A stretch of 64,000 bases of DNA from JALJPB01 sp034111045 (GTDB taxonomy: Bacteria; Pseudomonadota; Gammaproteobacteria; Enterobacterales; Alteromonadaceae), in assembly GCA_034111045.1 (NCBI GenBank), contig JAWUYA010000016.1, positions 1 through 64,000 on the forward strand, in the 5' to 3' direction. Shown here in pieces: positions 1-7,882 of the stretch. Every line of letters starts with the position of its first letter. The stretch's first letter is position 1. Both the position numbers and the translations under genes were made by a program. Under the pieces are notes generated by a model, which did no database searches, was not told the DNA's origin, and saw only the letters and a program-made list of their open reading frames with translations.

Positions 1-725
1 GCTTTCATCTGCTGTAATTGACTATTAAGCAAATGTTGATGTAAATAATCGCCCACGACATTCGGTGCTACTGAATCTTCCTGGCACTGTAGGAGCAAAC
101 AGGGTTTGTCAAAACCAACCAGATCAGAACGGTTATCCGCCAAAAAAGTTGCCTTGGCAAAACGCTTCGCAATGGGGGGATCCATGGCACAAAAACTCGC
201 ATCCAGTTCTTCTACCAGTTCAGGCTGTTCGGTTTTGTTTACAACAATACCGGCGAGATGACTTGCCCAGCCTGGTTGATTGCGTGAAATCATATCGAGC
301 AAACCCTCAACGTCTTCGAATTCAAAGCCGCCTATGTAATCTGGTAGGTCATTCAAATAGCGTGGCGTTGGGCAAACCATGATTAACTTCGAAATTCTAT
401 GGGGAATTTCGATGGCGGCTAACAAGCCAATCATACTGCTGACCGAGTGCCCTACAAAGATCGCATCTTGAAGATCAAGTGCGGTAAAAACCTCTTCAAT
501 ATCTTTGGCATAACCGGCTAAACTTGAATAACGCACTGGATCATAAGCATCAGGATCAGACAAACCTGAGCCAACATAATCAAATAATACCACCCTATAT
601 TCATCTTCAAAGGACGGACTGACTTTACGCCACATAGCTTGATCACAACCATAGCCATGAGCAAAAACGATTGTTTTTGATCCTTCTCCGCTTACTTTGA
701 CATTGTTTCTATTGAAGATGTTCAT
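1..725 (-). CDS. RsbQ-like alpha/beta hydrolase (3' end beyond window)
   Basis: The reading frame starts at an ATG at 725 and stays open for 241 codons to the window edge, so the C-terminus is missing. RsbQ proteins are about 270 residues, so some 25-30 residues lie outside, including the expected catalytic His. The nucleophile elbow GHSVS puts the serine near residue 94, and the acid lies in QEDSVAP near residue 217. The oxyanion motif FAHGYGCD follows the first strand, and FDYVGSGLSD is typical of the family. Bacillus RsbQ works with a PAS-containing phosphatase in energy-stress signalling; homologues in other bacteria often have unknown ligands. The partner gene, if any, would be outside the window. 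An 11-base G run lies about 85 bases upstream of the start. The family call is firm, the role is inferred. Confidence 0.8.
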   Translation of the reverse strand, partial: MNIFNRNNVKVSGEGSKTIVFAHGYGCDQAMWRKVSPSFEDEYRVVLFDYVGSGLSDPDAYDPVRYSSLAGYAKDIEEVFTALDLQDAIFVGHSVSSMIGLLAAIEIPHRISKLIMVCPTPRYLNDLPDYIGGFEFEDVEGLLDMISRNQPGWASHLAGIVVNKTEQPELVEELDASFCAMDPPIAKRFAKATFLADNRSDLVGFDKPCLLLQCQEDSVAPNVVGDYLHQHLLNSQLQQMK

Positions 726-809
726 AGTATTTTCTTTTACTCGCTATTTAAAAGGAAATAGAAGTTGATTTTTCAAATTTTTAATTTTTCAGCTAGGCAA
801 GCAAAACAA

Positions 810-820
810 GGGGGGGGGGG
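810..820. repeat. Poly-G tract (G11)
   Basis: Eleven consecutive G residues on the + strand (C on the coding strand of the RsbQ-like gene) lie about 85 bases upstream of that gene's ATG, within AT-rich surroundings. Homopolymer G/C tracts are prone to slippage. One in a promoter or leader can change promoter spacing, but a sequencing or assembly miscount is equally possible. Confidence 0.85.
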
Positions 821-1117
821 CACCTAGCAATATGCTGGTAGATTCGGTTTGATTTTGGTCGAAAATAACAACACATCAACACTAACTCATGTATTAATCA
901 TAACATAGCAGATTGTCTATAGGTAAAATAAAACGTCATTTTTCCTAAAATCAATATATTAATGCCTTATATTTACCTGTCTTTTATATCTTTAATTGAG
1001 CGAAATCCAGCTATTTTTCGTTTATTAATCAACTGTTTTCACATAATTCAGAATTTTGAACAAGTGCTTCCCGCTGTTGTGTAAACCAGCTCTGAATATT
1101 GAGTATGATGATGAAAT

Positions 1118-1161
1118 GAAACATCACTGAAACATTAGTGAAACATTAGTGAAACATTAGT
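1118..1161. repeat. 11-bp tandem repeat, 4 units
   Basis: Three perfect units of gaaacattagt (1129-1161) are preceded by a degenerate unit gaaacatcact (1118-1128). A further partial copy, gaaacattag, sits at 1167-1176. The 11-bp period is close to one helical turn. There are no unique spacers, so this is not a CRISPR array. Confidence 0.9.
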
Positions 1162-1201
1162 AAAGAGAAACATTAGGACATATATACTTTATTGATTAAA
1201 T

Positions 1202-1246
1202 AACACCTCTTTACTATGGTTAAATAACCAACAGTAAAGAGGTGTT
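1202..1246. repeat. Inverted repeat (14-bp arms) abutting RAYT remnant
   Basis: The arms aacacctctttact (1202-1215) and agtaaagaggtgtt (1233-1246) are perfectly complementary. An inner stem, ggtta/taacc (1218-1222 with 1225-1229), extends the hairpin across most of the loop. It ends five bases before the likely ATG of the RAYT remnant. RAYT transposases act on REP/BIME palindromes that flank their own genes, so this may be a REP-like end, but no genome-wide copies can be checked here. Confidence 0.85.
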
Positions 1247-1250
1247 CAAC

Positions 1251-1445
1251 ATGACTCAAGCACGAAGCAAACAAGTATCCCTTCAAGACACCCGTTATTA
1301 TCACTTAATTTCTCGCTGTGTACGGCGTGCCTATTTATGCGGCGAAGATAATCACAGCAAACAAAGCTTTGAACACCGCAGACAATGGATGGTCAACCGT
1401 GTTCGCTTTTTAACCTCAGTTTTTGCTATTGAAGCGGTTTTTTAA
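1251..1445 (+). pseudogene. Truncated REP-associated tyrosine transposase (RAYT) remnant
   Basis: The ORF matches the N-terminus of RAYT / IS200-like REP transposases: RSKQVSLQDTRYYHLISRC, then CVRRAYLCGED, then EHRRQWMVNR, then SVFAIE. In intact proteins this is followed by the HUH metal-binding motif and the catalytic tyrosine region. Here a stop comes after about 64 residues, where the family would continue towards the SNHxH motif, and the following DNA runs into the 3' end of ppiC. The domesticated transposase has therefore lost both catalytic parts and is a relic. The ATG at 1251 is preferred over the in-frame GTG at 1242, which lies inside the hairpin. Confidence 0.85.
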
Positions 1446-1479
1446 AAGAACATTCATTAAAAAAAATACTCGTTGTAAG

Positions 1480-1758
1480 TCATGTTCGATAAAGCACTTT
1501 AATGACATGCCAACCAAATTTAGTTTTAACTAAATGCGGCTCTAATATTGCCCCTTTAAAGGCTATTTTATCAAACTGAGGTACCATTTGCCCTCGTTTA
1601 AACTCGCCTAAATCACCGCCCTTTTTACCAGAAGGACAGGACGAATATTTTTTAGCTAAGGTTTGAAACTTAGCACCTTTACTTAACTGCTTAATAATAT
1701 CTTCTGCAATTTCTTTGTGCTTAACCAATATGTGGAGTGCGTGTGCTGTCGATGCCAT
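1480..1758 (-). CDS. ppiC: Peptidyl-prolyl cis-trans isomerase C (parvulin)
   Basis: A 92-residue, single-domain parvulin without signal peptide or membrane segment, the usual size for PpiC. Recognisable family segments are the N-terminal ALHILVKHKE, the KYSSCPSGKKGGDLGEF loop, GQMVPQFDKIAF, and the C-terminal KTKFGWHVIKV. PpiC catalyses cis-trans isomerisation of peptidyl-prolyl bonds and assists folding in the cytoplasm. The start is an ATG at 1758. The gene follows the tRNA-Leu terminator on the same strand and is probably transcribed alone. Its 3' end lies only about 35 bases from the RAYT remnant, which converges on it. Confidence 0.95.
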   Translation of the reverse strand: MASTAHALHILVKHKEIAEDIIKQLSKGAKFQTLAKKYSSCPSGKKGGDLGEFKRGQMVPQFDKIAFKGAILEPHLVKTKFGWHVIKVLYRT

Positions 1759-1818
1759 GGATAAACCTTTTTAATACCGTTTGATGACTCATTTATTATA
1801 ATCTTATTTTTCGGACAT

Positions 1819-1851
1819 AAAAAAGCCCCAACTCTTTCGAATCAGGGCTTT
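1819..1851 (-). terminator. Rho-independent terminator of tRNA-Leu
   Basis: On the minus strand the arms AAAGCCC and GGGCTTT (1845-1851 and 1822-1828) form a 7-bp stem followed by a U run of about six. It sits eight bases after the tRNA 3' end. Confidence 0.8.
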
Positions 1852-1858
1852 GTATATA

Positions 1859-1943
1859 TGGTACCGCAGGACGGACTTGAACCGTCACTTCTTTCGAAAC
1901 CGGATTTTGAATCCGGCGTGTCTACCAATTCCACCACTGCGGC
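1859..1943 (-). tRNA. tRNA-Leu (CAA anticodon)
   Basis: The minus strand folds as a class II tRNA. The acceptor GCCGCAG pairs with CTGCGGT, with one G-U pair at the end. A D-arm carries GGTAGAC, the anticodon stem CCGGA/TCCGG holds the loop TTCAAAA (anticodon CAA), there is a long variable arm, and the T-arm GGTTCAAGTCC matches the consensus. CCA is encoded at the 3' end. The long variable arm and the CAA anticodon identify leucine (codon UUG). Confidence 0.95.
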
Positions 1944-2289
1944 AAAGGAATTCAAGCTGTTTAAGCTTTGCAAAATTTTCTGAATTTTTCCAAATAACTT
2001 TGCAAAACTTTGCAAGTAAATCTTGCTAATTACGTTACCACTATAAACTTACTTTTCAAAGACTTATCAAAAAACACATCGAATACCTAGTGCTTTTTTA
2101 ATCCATCTTACCTACCAATGCCTACACTTATTAATAACAAGTGCTTAGGAGACGGGCATTATACAAAAAGCAGCCTTATTGGCAAACTATTTTTTCTATT
2201 ATCGGTGTTGGGTGTTCGATTAACATACATTAATAACTTAATATGGCTTGAAATTTATATTAACGAATAATAACTAGTCACTCTCATTG
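1944..2289. other. Intergenic region with TTTGCAAA repeats
   Basis: No gene was seen. The part next to the tRNA 5' end carries three copies of ctttgcaa(a/g) (1966-1975, 1998-2007, 2008-2016), the last two adjoining. They lie where the tRNA promoter and upstream elements should be. The rest is AT-rich without clear structure. Confidence 0.5.
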
Positions 2290-4551
2290 TCATTCACTGT
2301 CACTGTCAACCGTTAAAAAATTTGCCTGCCTCTGGCTATTTACTTTCATGGTATTAAGTTTAGTGATTACGCCGCCAAGCATCTGGTTAAAACGTTCAGC
2401 GGTTTTAATGTCAGTAAATATAGGTTCAAAATTTGTTTTCCATGTTTCAACCCAGCCAGTATCAATAGCCCCTTGAAAATAATTAAGCGCCTGAGACTCT
2501 TCATTTTTTAGTATTTTAATCGCCATCATATTATAGTAATAAGAGGAGTTATTAGCCGTTTTACTGACACTGTTTTCTAAATGGTTTTCAAAATCTTTAA
2601 GTATTGCATCGCCCTGATCAAATTGTTTTAACTGTTGATAGGCATAGGATAACTGTATCGCTAATTGGCCATCAGCAAGATGATAGAATGCATTGGTGTT
2701 TGTTGAGGCTTTGAATTTAACGAGTATATTAACCGTTTTACTGTACTCTTGTTGATAAAAAGCGATTGCCCCCTCAATTAAGGCAGCTTTTGCTGTGATT
2801 GTTTCAGCGTTTACACTCATTAACTTGAGGTAATTAAGCGCTTGATCTTTTTTACCTTGAACAGCAGAGTATCTCGCATTGAGCAGAGTCACTTCGTTAG
2901 CAGAAAAAACTTGAGAATGATTGTTGGCAAACATAAACCATTGTTCGGTTGCTGAAAAATTAAACATATCCATGTTAGCAATGATCAAGCCATTGAGTGC
3001 AGCTTTGTTCACAGGGTCAACGGTTAAGGCCCTTAAGTACATACTAATAGATTCATCTAATCTACCTCTGTTTTTTAAAATATCTCCGGCCAAATTATAA
3101 GCACCAGGATAATAGGGGTCGTTGCCAATAATAAGAGAAAACAGCTGCATTGCTTTATCTTCTGCGCCAATCAAATAATAACACCAAGCAACATTGTAAG
3201 CCGCTACCGGGGATTTAGGATCTAATTCATAAGCTTTTTCAAATAGCTGATGGGCACCACCAATATCTCCTTGTGATTGTAATAACGTGCCATACCACAT
3301 GTATGTCATTGCATAACTTGGATTAATATCAATAGCTTGCTTAAATAACGCAATGGCTTTGTCTTGATTGGTTTTGGTGTATAACAAACCTTGTGATGCA
3401 TACGCCGCTGCAAGTTCATTATCTATTGTCAGTGCTTTATCAATGGCGGCTTGTGCTGCTGCATTGGCCTTATTTTCTGGCAAATTACCATATAAGGCTA
3501 AAAGTATATTGGCATCGGCAATACCAACAAATGCCCGGGCATAGTTTTCATCATACTTAACTGCAGCGTTAAAATGTGTCAGTGCCTTTTCTAAAGAAGG
3601 TACCGTTCTGTGACTTAGTTCGGCTTGTCCTTTGCCGTATTCAACCATGGCATCAACACTTTGAGTGCCAACAATAAATTGCTGTTTCCTTGGTTTTCCT
3701 AACACTGTAATTTTCATTTTTTCAACTACTGACTGAGCAATATTATCTTGTATTTGAAATATATCGCGATATTGTCGATCATAGGTTTCAGACCATAAAT
3801 GCTTACCCGTGCTTACTTCAATCAGTTGCGCGGTTACTCGTATTTTATTTGATACGTCATTTTTTCTAATGCTGCCTTCAAGAATAATATCAACGCCCAG
3901 CTCTTTGCCTATTTCAGTAATAGTTTTAGTTGTATTACCTTTATAAGCAAAAGATGAAGTACGTGCCGCTACTTTTAAGTTGGGGATTTTCGCCATTAAG
4001 TTAAGTAGCTCCTCTACCATACCATCAGCAAAAAATGCATCTTCGGGATCAGCGCTAAAGGGAACAAAAGGTAAAATCGCTATCGACTTTTTCAGCTTTT
4101 TCCCTACTTGGCTTGCCCCTTTATTGTCTATTGATAATTGAGGCTGATTAGCACTTTGGCTATTCTGCGGCTCCAGTATCCACTGGGTTAATAAAGTAAT
4201 AACAACTGCCATAACTAAAGATCCCGCAACAGCAATAGTGGTTCTAATATTTATTGCTGGGTTACCATGCTCATTATATCCATCATTTGCCTTGATCCTA
4301 ACAATGCCTTTAGCGGTAAAATTATATAACCACGCAAAAACCAAGCTGATAGGAAAGCCGATGATAAATATTTTGAGTAATAACGTCATCACACTATCAG
4401 GTAAGCCTAATGCGGGTACGGCCAAATCTGCTATTTGAATAAGTGGCCATGCAGAAACAGCATAAATGGTAGCCACTTTAAAAATTTGCCGCTGCTTTAA
4501 TTGTTCTAAAAGACTGTCCAATGAACCCTTCCAATAATAGGTTGATGCCAC
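2290..4551 (-). CDS. Membrane-anchored TolB-N / TPR repeat protein
   Basis: A 753-residue protein with three likely membrane helices in the first 130 residues. A TolB N-terminal (FlgO-like) domain follows at about 155-290, containing KSIAILPFVPFSADPEDAFF, FADGMVEELLN, GVDIILEGSIRK and TGKHLWSETYDR. A long array of tetratricopeptide repeats occupies about 330-640. The layout matches proteins that in other bacteria carry an adenylate cyclase or winged-helix domain in front; here neither is present. A scaffolding or sensory role at the inner membrane is plausible, but no specific function can be given. The start is a GTG at 4551: an in-frame stop lies just upstream and the next ATG is deep inside a membrane helix. 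No good Shine-Dalgarno is visible. Confidence 0.75.
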   Translation of the reverse strand: MASTYYWKGSLDSLLEQLKQRQIFKVATIYAVSAWPLIQIADLAVPALGLPDSVMTLLLKIFIIGFPISLVFAWLYNFTAKGIVRIKANDGYNEHGNPAINIRTTIAVAGSLVMAVVITLLTQWILEPQNSQSANQPQLSIDNKGASQVGKKLKKSIAILPFVPFSADPEDAFFADGMVEELLNLMAKIPNLKVAARTSSFAYKGNTTKTITEIGKELGVDIILEGSIRKNDVSNKIRVTAQLIEVSTGKHLWSETYDRQYRDIFQIQDNIAQSVVEKMKITVLGKPRKQQFIVGTQSVDAMVEYGKGQAELSHRTVPSLEKALTHFNAAVKYDENYARAFVGIADANILLALYGNLPENKANAAAQAAIDKALTIDNELAAAYASQGLLYTKTNQDKAIALFKQAIDINPSYAMTYMWYGTLLQSQGDIGGAHQLFEKAYELDPKSPVAAYNVAWCYYLIGAEDKAMQLFSLIIGNDPYYPGAYNLAGDILKNRGRLDESISMYLRALTVDPVNKAALNGLIIANMDMFNFSATEQWFMFANNHSQVFSANEVTLLNARYSAVQGKKDQALNYLKLMSVNAETITAKAALIEGAIAFYQQEYSKTVNILVKFKASTNTNAFYHLADGQLAIQLSYAYQQLKQFDQGDAILKDFENHLENSVSKTANNSSYYYNMMAIKILKNEESQALNYFQGAIDTGWVETWKTNFEPIFTDIKTAERFNQMLGGVITKLNTMKVNSQRQANFLTVDSDSE

Positions 4552-4754
4552 AATATAGAGGTTATATCAGTGAGCTTTTATAACTGAGCTTGGTATCAGT
4601 TAATAGTAGACATGATTTCTTGTTAGTAAAATTAAAACCTTTACTGAGTCTGCATTATTATTGAAATTTACTAATAAATGTTATTATTAGGGATGAAGCT
4701 ATACCCTTGATAGTCAATTTGTTAGACTAGCCAAAATTTTTAAAATGTAGCGCT

Positions 4755-5255
4755 ATGACTTCTCCTTCTGTTAATAATTTTCCTCGAGCGAGTTTTATTC
4801 GCCGTTTTGGCTCTTGGGTTTATGATCTTTTACTGGCGTTTGCTGTGTATATGGTGGCGGGAGCTGTAGCGTTTTTGCTATTTAATCTGCTGATCAAATT
4901 TGGTTTCATTTCTATGGCGGGGTTTGACCACGCTATTGATTTAAAAAGATCCTCTTTATTATATATCCTACTTGTTGATGGCTTTGGTGTATTTTGGATA
5001 GCTTTTTTCTTTGTTTGGTTTTGGTCACGTAGTGGACAAACATTGGGTATGAAAGCGTGGCGTTTGAGAGTACAAAATCAAGACGGAACTCGCATATCAA
5101 AAACTATAGCAACCGCACGTTTATTTCCAACGCTGCTTGGTCTAGGTAATTTCATGGTGTTGTTCGATAAAAAAAACAAACTGAGCCTGCAAGACAGACT
5201 AACTAAGACTGAAGTAGTGGTTTTATCTTTAGAAGAAAACAAAGGTCGATTATAA
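4755..5255 (+). CDS. RDD family membrane protein
   Basis: A 166-residue integral membrane protein. The RDD domain opens with FIRRFGSWVYDLLLA, has two membrane segments around residues 24-50 and 73-96, and ends with the typical GQTLGMKAWRLRV and LSLQDRLTKTEVV segments. RDD proteins are small polytopic inner-membrane proteins; a few act in ion/proton exchange, but most have no assigned role. The gene is divergent from the TPR gene and convergent with lptG, with a hairpin between the two stops. The start ATG at 4755 places the conserved RFGSW segment near residue 17, as usual in the family. Confidence 0.8.
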   Translation: MTSPSVNNFPRASFIRRFGSWVYDLLLAFAVYMVAGAVAFLLFNLLIKFGFISMAGFDHAIDLKRSSLLYILLVDGFGVFWIAFFFVWFWSRSGQTLGMKAWRLRVQNQDGTRISKTIATARLFPTLLGLGNFMVLFDKKNKLSLQDRLTKTEVVVLSLEENKGRL

Positions 5256-5260
5256 AGATC

Positions 5261-5290
5261 TGCCGTTGATAAAATCTACGGCATTTTCTC
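5261..5290. terminator. Hairpin between RDD gene and lptG, probable bidirectional terminator
   Basis: TGCCGT (5261-5266) pairs with ACGGCA (5278-5283) across an 11-base loop, followed by TTTTCTC on the + strand. It lies between two convergent stop codons. The U run is short, so its strength is uncertain. Confidence 0.5.
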
Positions 5291-5310
5291 ATCAAGCTTT
5301 TCTCATCAAG
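5284..5310. repeat. 13-bp direct repeat over lptG stop
   Basis: ttttctcatcaag occurs at 5284-5296 and again at 5298-5310. The lptG stop codon lies in the first copy, so a duplication event has shaped the 3' end of lptG. Confidence 0.85.
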
Positions 5311-6353
5311 TAAAGCGAGAGACTGACAAATATGACACTAGGCATTAATGCCCCTAACAAAGGTGGAAACTGATAAACCAAGCTCAATGAACCCAACACC
5401 TGATTGCTAAGATAAAATAATATCCCGGTAAATACCCCCATCATAATTCTTGCCCCCATAGATACCGAGCGTAACGGACCAAAAATAAATGACAGCGCAA
5501 CCAATAACATCACACCTACGGTGATGGGCTGAATAATTTTACGCCAAAAGGCTAATAAATATCGGCTTTGGTCCTGATTATTGGCACTTAAATAATCAAG
5601 GTAATTTAATAAACCACGAATAGATAATGATTCGGGCTTAACAGTAACCACACCCAATTTTTCAGGCGTTAAACTTGAAGTGATCTGTTTAAAATCAAAA
5701 TTTTGAGTGGTGATTTTTTTTTGTTCTATTTGCGTTTCTTTGACATTGATTAACTGCCATGCATTATCTTGATAAAGGGCTGACTCTGCAGATAACCAAC
5801 TATCTAACTTTAATTGTTGATTAAAACGATAAACTTGCACATTTTTTAATCGGCCTTGATCTTTCACTTCACCGATATGAATAAAGTTATCTCCATCCTT
5901 TGCCCAGACACCATTTTTAGCTGAAATTAAACTGCCACCAGAGATTGCCTGCGCTCTTATTTGTCTTGCTGCCACCTCTCCTGAGGGGGCCAACCATTCT
6001 CCTACTGCCATACTAATAACAATAAGCACGGCGGCGGTTTTCATCACCGATTTAATAATATCGAGTTTTGATAAACCTGCCGCCTGCATTACCACTAATT
6101 CACTATTACTGGCCAACATACCCATGCCAATTAAGCCACCAATGAGTGTTGCCATTGGAAAAAACACTTCAACATCTCTTGGCACAGCATAAAGCACATA
6201 CAATGCGGCATGAGACACATCATAATTGCCTCGTCCAACCGCTTTCATTTGTTCAACAAACTTAATAATACCGCCAACACTTACAAAAACAACCAGGGTA
6301 ATAAAAGTGGTTGAAGCTAAAATGCGGCCAATGTAAGCATCAATAATACGCAT
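5292..6353 (-). CDS. lptG: LPS export ABC transporter permease LptG
   Basis: A 353-residue inner-membrane protein with the LptF/LptG permease layout: two N-terminal membrane segments, a periplasmic beta-jellyroll domain (about 120-260), and four C-terminal membrane segments. Family marks are the MRIIDAYIGR start, VFFPMATLIGGLIGMGMLASNSELVVMQAAG-type coupling region (about 65-95) and the C-terminal FIFGPLRSVSMGARI segment. With LptF and the ATPase LptB (not in the window) it extracts lipopolysaccharide from the inner membrane and passes it to LptC. The start ATG overlaps the lptF stop by one base (TAATG), showing translational coupling. It is the second gene of a lptF-lptG operon divergent from pepA, as in most gammaproteobacteria. 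Confidence 0.96.
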   Translation of the reverse strand: MRIIDAYIGRILASTTFITLVVFVSVGGIIKFVEQMKAVGRGNYDVSHAALYVLYAVPRDVEVFFPMATLIGGLIGMGMLASNSELVVMQAAGLSKLDIIKSVMKTAAVLIVISMAVGEWLAPSGEVAARQIRAQAISGGSLISAKNGVWAKDGDNFIHIGEVKDQGRLKNVQVYRFNQQLKLDSWLSAESALYQDNAWQLINVKETQIEQKKITTQNFDFKQITSSLTPEKLGVVTVKPESLSIRGLLNYLDYLSANNQDQSRYLLAFWRKIIQPITVGVMLLVALSFIFGPLRSVSMGARIMMGVFTGILFYLSNQVLGSLSLVYQFPPLLGALMPSVIFVSLSLYLMRKA

Positions 6354-7501
6354 TATTTCGTACGTCCTTTATGATTAATTTTAATTCGCTTATTTTTTGT
6401 CATTTTTGCTTTTAATTCTAACCCTCTGCTACGCCCTTTGAACAATAAACTTGCCCCCATAAATAAGGCACCTAGGTGAATAGGCCATAAACCAACGGCA
6501 CTTGGAAAAACGCCAGACTCTAATGCTGAACGCATAGAGATTAATAATAAAAAGTACCCTAAAAACAACATCAGCGCTGGTAGCATTTTACCAAACTTTC
6601 CTTGCCTAGGATTAACAACACTCAAGGGTACCGCAATGAGAGTGAGCATAAGGCAAGAAATAGGAAAAGCAATTCGCCACTCAATAGCCGCTTTATATTC
6701 AGGTAATGTTTCCTTAAATAATTGTTCAGTAGGGATAGCACTCATTTTTCTGCGGCGCTGTTCAACTTTTTGGTCTTCAATTTGAATATAATATGTAGCG
6801 AATTCAACCGTTCTAAACTCGTTAGTTGACGCGTCGCTTTGATAACGAATACCATCTTCTAATACTAATTTTTGAGAGCCCGAGTCTTCTTCTACAACCC
6901 AGCCCTTGTTTGCATAAACTAAACTTGAATTAATCACGCTTTCTTCACTAGAGTTTTCATCAGGTAGTTGAGCCACAAACACTTTTTTCAGCGTGTTATC
7001 CTCTCTATTTTTATCATGTATAAAAACCACAGCATCTTCATTACCCGTTGTTTGAAATCGTCCTGAAATTAAAGCGCTTAGACCAGAGTCTGCAGCTAAT
7101 TTGTCTTTAATTTTCATTTCATATTCTGCTGCCATCGGTGCTAAATACAAGGTGAATATTCCAGTAGTAATAGCGGTTAGCAAACTTAATATTAGGGTAA
7201 TGCGAACCACATACCATTCACTAACACCGCAAGCATGCAACACTGTCATTTCATTATCGGCATAGATTCGACCATAGGCGAGTAACACACCTAAAAATAA
7301 ACTTAAGGGTAATAACATACCGGCTAAGTCAGGAATTTTGAGGGCGATAAAGGTCATCACTAATTGACCGGGAATACCCCCTTCTGAAGCATCGTCGAGT
7401 ACCCTAACAAATTTTTGGCTGATAAAAATAGTCATCAAGACAATAAAAACAGCCGCTTGGGTTTTAGCAACTTCTTTTAATAAATATCGGAAAATAATCA
7501 A
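6353..7501 (-). CDS. lptF: LPS export ABC transporter permease LptF (UUG start)
   Basis: Partner permease of LptG, with the same jellyroll-between-membrane-segments layout; ends of the family such as IPLSLFLGVLLAYGR-like and PLSVVNPRQGKFGKMLPAL segments are clear. The protein should begin LIIFRYLLKE, matching the usual MIIIRYLxxE start. That codon is a TTG at 7501, with GAGG five bases upstream (7507-7510). The frame can be read further back to another TTG at 7582, which would add 27 residues absent from the family and without a ribosome site, so the shorter form is preferred (382 residues). No ATG is available near either site. The gene is first in the operon; its promoter lies in the 380-base divergent region towards pepA. 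Confidence 0.93.
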   Translation of the reverse strand: MIIFRYLLKEVAKTQAAVFIVLMTIFISQKFVRVLDDASEGGIPGQLVMTFIALKIPDLAGMLLPLSLFLGVLLAYGRIYADNEMTVLHACGVSEWYVVRITLILSLLTAITTGIFTLYLAPMAAEYEMKIKDKLAADSGLSALISGRFQTTGNEDAVVFIHDKNREDNTLKKVFVAQLPDENSSEESVINSSLVYANKGWVVEEDSGSQKLVLEDGIRYQSDASTNEFRTVEFATYYIQIEDQKVEQRRRKMSAIPTEQLFKETLPEYKAAIEWRIAFPISCLMLTLIAVPLSVVNPRQGKFGKMLPALMLFLGYFLLLISMRSALESGVFPSAVGLWPIHLGALFMGASLLFKGRSRGLELKAKMTKNKRIKINHKGRTK

Positions 7502-7882
7502 TTGAGCCTCAAAGACATATTTTATTGATTCAGGGAAGTATGAAATTATCTCTATTTTGACCCAGATCAGCCTTGCTTTCAATATGATAGCTAAACAAGT
7601 TGAGAATATCTGGTATTTTTAATTCGACTGGGACAATTAATCACCGAATAAAACCGTCTAAAAGTACGGAACACTTAGTTTTTTCCTGACATTACATTCA
7701 TTTTTGCGTAAACTAATGTTATATATCGCTCATTTATTTTTAAATCACCCTAAAATTCAATACTCATGTCTATAATTATCGCCTGCAGCCCTTTAAATAA
7801 GGGCATAAGGTTGGTAAATTATTAACACTTTGATCTTGTTTATTAGGGCTAAATTAATGCCCTTAGTGCAAAAGGAGACTCC
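7502..7882. other. Divergent lptF / pepA control region
   Basis: No gene was seen here beyond the alternative, unlikely N-terminal extension of lptF. A TATAAT at 7771-7776, about 107 bases before the pepA ATG, is a candidate -10 element for pepA, but no good -35 stands 16-18 bases before it. Both promoters must be in this interval. Confidence 0.4.

Larger units (their letters stand above)
726..1241. other. Repeat-rich intergenic region
   Basis: No coding region was found here. The stretch is AT-rich and holds three structured items listed separately: an 11-base G tract, a run of 11-bp tandem repeats, and a long inverted repeat directly before the RAYT transposase remnant. It should also hold the promoter of the RsbQ-like gene. 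Confidence 0.6.

Noticed and set aside
65..382. + strand ORF of 105 codons
   Set aside because: It lies opposite the RsbQ-like gene, whose motifs and full-length match are clear; the + strand translation resembles nothing.
1118..1176. CRISPR array
   Set aside because: Units of 11 bp follow each other without spacers and no cas gene is near.
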